Assembly (NCBI GenBank): GCA_963643985.1
Contig: CAVINP010000077.1
Coordinates: 1 to 9,503 of the forward strand
Source of the DNA: SFTH01 sp963643985
Lineage (GTDB): Bacteria; Bacillota; Clostridia; Christensenellales; Aristaeellaceae
Direction of reading: 5' to 3'
Length of the DNA: 9,503 nucleotides
Part shown: in pieces, positions 6,446 through 9,503 of the stretch
Layout: the number at the start of each line of letters is the position of its first letter
Position numbering within the stretch: the stretch's first letter is position 1
Translations under genes and position numbers: made by a program
Notes under the pieces: model-generated
What the model was told of the DNA's origin: nothing
Databases searched by the model: none
What the model saw: the letters and a program-made list of their open reading frames with translations, nothing else

Positions 6446-7471
6446 ATGAAATACGATACGATTGCCGTGCTGATTCCGGCCTACAAGCCGGATCGGCGGC
6501 TCAATGAACTGACGGATGCCCTGATCGGACGGGGCTTTGCACACATTTACGTGATCGATGACGGCTGTGGCGAAGCCTATGCCGGCATTTTTGCCGATCT
6601 TCGCGGCAAGGCCACGGTGCTCACGCACGAGGTCAACCGCGGCAAGGGCGCGGGGCTGAAGACCGGTCTGCGCGAGATCATGAAGACGGCGGGCATGGGC
6701 GTGGTCACCGCCGACGCGGACGGCCAGCACACGCCCGATGACATCGTAAAGATCGCCGACGCGCTGCTGGAGCAGCCGGATGCGCTGATCATGGGGGCGC
6801 GCGACAAAAAGCTCATGCCACTGCGCTCCAAGTTCGGCAACACGCTGACCTGCGGCCTGTTCGGTCTTTTGACGGGGCTGTGGCTGAGCGACACCCAGAC
6901 GGGGCTGCGCGGTCTGCCCGCCTGTGCCCTTGCTGCCTTTGCGGATCTGGAGGGCGATCGCTATGAGTATGAAATCAACATGCTCATCAAGGCCAACGAG
7001 CTGAAGATGCCCGTGCAGGAGGTCACCATCGAGACGATCTATCTGGACAACAATGCCTCTTCGCACTTCAACGGCCTGAAGGACGGTCTGAAGATCTATC
7101 GGCTGATGTTCAGGCAGGCCGGGCGCTTCTGTGTTTCCTCACTGCTCTCGGCGGTGGTCGATTATCTGGGTTTCATCATCTGCAGCTATGCCGTGCAGCT
7201 GAACGCCGTGCCGTCACAGATCATCGCGCGTGTCATAAGCTCGCTGTTCAACTATGCGCTCAACAGCCGTATGGTTTTCGGCAAAAAGGCCACGGTCGGG
7301 TCCTTTGTGAAGTACTACGCGCTGGCGGTGTGCATACTGCTCTGCTCCTGCGTGGGTCTCAAGCTCCTGACGCTGATTCATGTGCCGGAACTGCTTGCCA
7401 AGCTCATCGTGGATGTGGTGCTCTACATCGTCAGCTACCGTGTCCAGAGAGGGCGGATATTCAACAGGTAA
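6446..7471 (+). CDS. Bifunctional GT2 glycosyltransferase / GtrA-type membrane domain
   Basis: This 341-aa protein joins two activities. Residues 1 to about 220 are a GT-A fold glycosyltransferase family 2 domain of the polyprenyl-phosphate hexose synthase type: VLIPAYKP (8-15), VIDDG (D38, D39), NRGKGAGLKTG (64-74), the metal-binding DxD in TADADGQH (D90, D92) and SDTQTGLRG (148-156). Residues about 225-335 form a GtrA-like domain with four predicted membrane helices (about 228-248, 254-277, 287-307, 315-331) and a basic C-terminus. Family knowledge suggests the first part loads a sugar onto a polyprenyl phosphate on the inner face, and the GtrA part helps flip or present it outside. The fusion is known in Firmicutes. 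The gene lies 5 bases after the LCP stop with only a weak AAGAGA ribosome site, so translation is probably coupled. The sugar donor is not deducible. Confidence 0.92.
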   Translation: MKYDTIAVLIPAYKPDRRLNELTDALIGRGFAHIYVIDDGCGEAYAGIFADLRGKATVLTHEVNRGKGAGLKTGLREIMKTAGMGVVTADADGQHTPDDIVKIADALLEQPDALIMGARDKKLMPLRSKFGNTLTCGLFGLLTGLWLSDTQTGLRGLPACALAAFADLEGDRYEYEINMLIKANELKMPVQEVTIETIYLDNNASSHFNGLKDGLKIYRLMFRQAGRFCVSSLLSAVVDYLGFIICSYAVQLNAVPSQIIARVISSLFNYALNSRMVFGKKATVGSFVKYYALAVCILLCSCVGLKLLTLIHVPELLAKLIVDVVLYIVSYRVQRGRIFNR

Positions 7472-7493
7472 GCCTCTCATTTATCACATTCAT

Positions 7494-7517
7494 CAATATA
7501 TAAATGCTTATATATTG
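7494..7517. repeat. AT-rich perfect inverted repeat upstream of the lipoamide dehydrogenase promoter
   Basis: CAATATATAA (7494-7503) and TTATATATTG (7508-7517) are exact reverse complements separated by ATGC. The arms are 10 bp with one G-C pair. The repeat is 22 bases past the GT2-GtrA stop and 19 bases before the next -35. It could be a weak terminator for the upstream operon, since T-rich sequence follows, or an operator controlling the downstream gene. Sequence alone does not decide. Confidence 0.55.
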
Positions 7518-7536
7518 CATTTCTTGAATTTTTAAC

Positions 7537-7565
7537 TTGAGTTGCTCCGATTTTGCTGCTATACT
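7537..7565 (+). promoter_or_regulatory. Extended -10 promoter for the lipoamide dehydrogenase gene
   Basis: The -35 is TTGAGT (7537-7542) and the -10 is TATACT (7560-7565), with a 17-base spacer and the extended -10 element TGC directly before the -10. Transcription should start near 7572, with AGGAG (7585-7589) as ribosome site 11 bases before the ATG at 7601. Confidence 0.8.
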
Positions 7566-7600
7566 ATGGGAAAAGCAGCAAAAAAGGAGCACTATTATTT

Positions 7601-8977
7601 ATGTCTGAAAAGTTTGATCTGCTGGTTATCGGCGGTGGCCCCGGTGGGTATCTTGCCGCAGAAAGGGCGGCTCGCGCGGGTATGCGCGTGGCCCTGTTTG
7701 AAAAGCGTTCTCTGGGCGGCGTCTGCCTCAACGAGGGCTGCATACCCTCCAAGGCACTGCTCAATTCCGCAAAGCTCTACGAGCACGCGCTGCACAGCGC
7801 ACAGTACGGCGTGCACTGCGGCGATGTCACCATCGATCAGAAGGCTGTCACCGAACGCCGCGGCCGCGTGGTGCGCACACTGGTGAGCGGTGTGAAGGGT
7901 CAGCTGCGTGCGGCGGGTGTGAAGGTCATCATGAAGGAAGCCAAAATCGACGGCCGCGAAGGCGAAGCCTTCCGCGTGACGGCCGACGGTGAGACCTGCC
8001 TTGGTACGCGTCTTCTGATCGCCAGCGGCTCGAGTGCCGCCATTCCGCCCGTGCCGGGCGTGCGGGAAAACCTGGGCGGCTTCGTGCTGACGAACCGCGA
8101 GGTGCTGGAACTGACTGAGATTCCGGGGCATTTGATCGTGGTCGGCGGCGGCGTGATCGGCCTGGAGATGGCGGCCTATTACGCGATGGTCGGTGCCAAA
8201 GTCACGGTGGTGGAGATGCTCGACCACATCGCAGGCCCCACGGATCGCGAGATCAGCACACTGCTGCAGCGTGAACTGGAAAAGAAGGGCGTGACCTTCC
8301 TGCTGGGCTGCGGCTGTCAGTCGGTCGAAGACGGCGCGGCCATGGTGAAAATGCCCGACGGCAGCATGCAGCGCATCGCGGCCGACAAATTGCTGATGTC
8401 GGTGGGTCGCCGCGCCAACTATGCCGGTCTGGGGCTTGAGAGTATCGGTGTGGACACGCAGCGCAGCGGCATCATCACCGATGCGATGGGCCGCACGAAC
8501 GTGCCGGGCGTGTACGCCGTGGGTGACGTCAACGGCCATCACATGCTGGCGCACACTGCCTACCGCGAGGCCGAAGTTGCCGTAAACGCCATGCTGGGCA
8601 AGGCGGACTGTATGCGCTACTACGCCAATCCGTCCGTGATCTACACCCAGCCGGAGATCGCCTCCGTCGGGCGCACGGAAGAGGAATGCCGCGAAAAGGG
8701 CATCGAATATGAGGTCGCCAAGCTGTCCATGCGCTATTCCGGACGCTTTGTCGCGGAAAACGAGGGTGCGGACGGCCTGTGCAAGATACTGATCAACAAG
8801 AAAAAGCGCACCGTCATCGGCGTACACATGATCGGCAGCTACTCCGGTGAAATCATCTGGGGCGCGGCCGAAATGATCGAGATGCAGCTGCGCGTGGAGG
8901 ATGCACGCCAGATCATCTTCCCCCACCCCACCGTCAGCGAAATGATCCGCGAGGTGCTGTGGGCGTTTGATGACTGA
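7601..8977 (+). CDS. lpdA: Dihydrolipoyl dehydrogenase (E3), pyridine nucleotide-disulfide oxidoreductase
   Basis: This flavoprotein reoxidises dihydrolipoamide on lipoyl proteins of 2-oxoacid dehydrogenase complexes or the glycine cleavage system, passing electrons through FAD to NAD+. At 458 aa it has normal E3 length and no N-terminal lipoyl domain. Visible features are the FAD-binding GGGPGG (11-16), the redox disulfide C42/C47 in GGVCLNEGCIPSK, the NAD-binding VGGGVIGLEM (181-190), the second FAD motif VYAVGDVNG (304-312), HMLAHTAYREAEVAV (314-328), and the catalytic dyad H442/E447 in FPHPTVSEM. The ATG at 7601 is chosen because it follows AGGAG and begins the canonical N-terminus. An in-frame TTG at 7553 would overlap the promoter. 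No E1, E2 or glycine-cleavage gene is in the window, so its partner complex is unknown. The C-terminal His/Glu dyad and the CxxxxC spacing favour E3 over mercuric or glutathione reductase. Confidence 0.93.
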   Translation: MSEKFDLLVIGGGPGGYLAAERAARAGMRVALFEKRSLGGVCLNEGCIPSKALLNSAKLYEHALHSAQYGVHCGDVTIDQKAVTERRGRVVRTLVSGVKGQLRAAGVKVIMKEAKIDGREGEAFRVTADGETCLGTRLLIASGSSAAIPPVPGVRENLGGFVLTNREVLELTEIPGHLIVVGGGVIGLEMAAYYAMVGAKVTVVEMLDHIAGPTDREISTLLQRELEKKGVTFLLGCGCQSVEDGAAMVKMPDGSMQRIAADKLLMSVGRRANYAGLGLESIGVDTQRSGIITDAMGRTNVPGVYAVGDVNGHHMLAHTAYREAEVAVNAMLGKADCMRYYANPSVIYTQPEIASVGRTEEECREKGIEYEVAKLSMRYSGRFVAENEGADGLCKILINKKKRTVIGVHMIGSYSGEIIWGAAEMIEMQLRVEDARQIIFPHPTVSEMIREVLWAFDD

Positions 8978-9005
8978 GCTGCCCTCGAGGGTTTTATGAA
9001 ATGAC

Positions 9006-9045
9006 AGAGTGCGTTTCCGAAGCCATAACTTCGGAAACGCACTCT
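9006..9045. terminator. Intrinsic terminator between convergent genes, probably bidirectional
   Basis: A perfect 17-bp stem pairs 9006-9022 (AGAGTGCGTTTCCGAAG) with 9029-9045 across the 6-base loop CCATAA. It lies 28 bases after the lipoamide dehydrogenase stop and 8 bases after the stop of the convergent minus-strand gene. On the plus strand it is followed by TTATCATCTT, moderately T-rich. On the minus strand the tail is GTCATTTCAT, a weaker U-tract. Confidence 0.88.
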
Positions 9046-9053
9046 TTATCATC

Positions 9054-9503
9054 TTACTCCGGATGCGCCTCCAGATACCTTGCCAGTATGCCGGCGGCAC
9101 AGGCGCAGAGTTTGGGACAGGGACGCTTTTTGTAGTACTCGTCGTTGCGGTCGGACGGCGGCACGAATTTGACGCCCGGCGCAAGCCCCAGCAGTTCGCG
9201 GCAGATGATGGAGCCGTTGATTTTTTCAAACTCCGCCGCCATATCACTCACGGCCTTATACTCGGCCTGCTTGGCTTCCTTCGATTTCGGATCGTCGTAG
9301 CCGCGCAGCAGGCCGTACGCCATGGCGGCACCGCTGAGTGCGCCGCAGACGGTGCGCAGCCCCGAGAGGCCGCCGCCGAATGCCGACGCCAGCCGTGCCG
9401 CCTCGTCTTTATCCATTTTCTCCGCGGCAAAGGCGAGAAACGTCGCCTGTGCACAGTTGTAGCCCTCGCGGAAGAATGCCTCCGCACGCTGTTCGTAGTC
9501 CAT
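9054..9503 (-). CDS. C_GCAxxG_C_C family putative redox protein
   Basis: This is a small soluble protein, 149 aa as seen, of the C_GCAxxG_C_C family. The family is thought to be redox-active because of four conserved cysteines, though its biochemical role is not established. Visible motifs are GYNCAQATF (C17), SAFGGGLSGL followed by TVCGALSGA (C53, the CGAxxG motif), SIICRELLG (C101) and a C-terminal cluster with C129, C133 and C135 in RPCPKLCACAAGIL. Its length is typical. The ATG is the last codon in the window, so its ribosome site cannot be seen and a slightly longer N-terminus cannot be excluded. The family usually starts close before the NCAQA motif, which favours this Met. It converges on the lipoamide dehydrogenase gene across the shared terminator, so the two are neighbours but not an operon. 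Two cysteines beyond the usual four may give extra metal- or thiol-binding capacity. Confidence 0.9.
   Translation of the reverse strand: MDYEQRAEAFFREGYNCAQATFLAFAAEKMDKDEAARLASAFGGGLSGLRTVCGALSGAAMAYGLLRGYDDPKSKEAKQAEYKAVSDMAAEFEKINGSIICRELLGLAPGVKFVPPSDRNDEYYKKRPCPKLCACAAGILARYLEAHPE

Noticed and set aside
7553..7600. TTG at 7553 as start of the lipoamide dehydrogenase
   Set aside because: It lies inside the promoter, upstream of the likely transcription start, and the ATG at 7601 has its own AGGAG site and the family N-terminus.
8982..8991. Palindrome CCCTCGAGGG followed by TTTTAT after the lipoamide dehydrogenase stop
   Set aside because: It can form only a 3-bp stem with a tetraloop, and the 17-bp hairpin 15 bases later is a far better terminator.
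7595..9247. A 550-codon minus-strand open frame opposite the lipoamide dehydrogenase gene
   Set aside because: It runs through the terminator hairpin and overlaps the C_GCAxxG_C_C gene in another frame, with no recognisable protein motif.

Overview
This 9.5 kb window looks like chromosomal DNA from an anaerobic Gram-positive bacterium, most likely a gut Clostridia member (Bacillota). The pointers are a YesM/YesN-type two-component system, a LytR-CpsA-Psr (LCP) cell-wall protein, a GT2-GtrA fusion, a C_GCAxxG_C_C redox protein, purine-rich Shine-Dalgarno sites and consensus sigma-A-type promoters. Genes are GC-rich and the gaps between them AT-rich. There are eight protein genes. I see no rRNA, tRNA, CRISPR array, insertion sequence or prophage gene.

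Region 1 (24-4051, minus strand) is a tight three-gene unit read right to left: a sugar-binding lipoprotein of the galactofuranose/ribose type (YtfQ-like), a YesM-like sensor kinase and a YesN-like AraC-family response regulator. The gaps are 3 and 2 bases. No ABC permease or ATPase lies in the window, so the binding protein may present a sugar to the kinase. Any transporter would be beyond the left edge or elsewhere.

Region 2 (4052-5022) is a divergent intergenic region with a good plus-strand promoter, followed by a PHP-domain phosphatase of the HisK/HisJ type.

Region 3 (5062-7471, plus strand) has its own promoter and holds two genes 5 bases apart. The first encodes an LCP glycopolymer transferase with a TTG start. 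The second encodes a GT2 glycosyltransferase fused to a GtrA-type membrane domain. Together they suggest lipid-linked sugar synthesis and flipping, followed by glycopolymer attachment to the wall.

Region 4 (7472-9503) holds an AT-rich inverted repeat, an extended -10 promoter and a solitary dihydrolipoyl dehydrogenase gene. A convergent cysteine-motif redox protein gene lies on the other side of a perfect 17-bp hairpin terminator.

The window is mostly recognisable families. I did not find a clearly undescribed system. The best leads are the sugar-binding protein/kinase/regulator sensing unit, the LCP plus GT2-GtrA pair, and several inverted or direct repeats near promoters.
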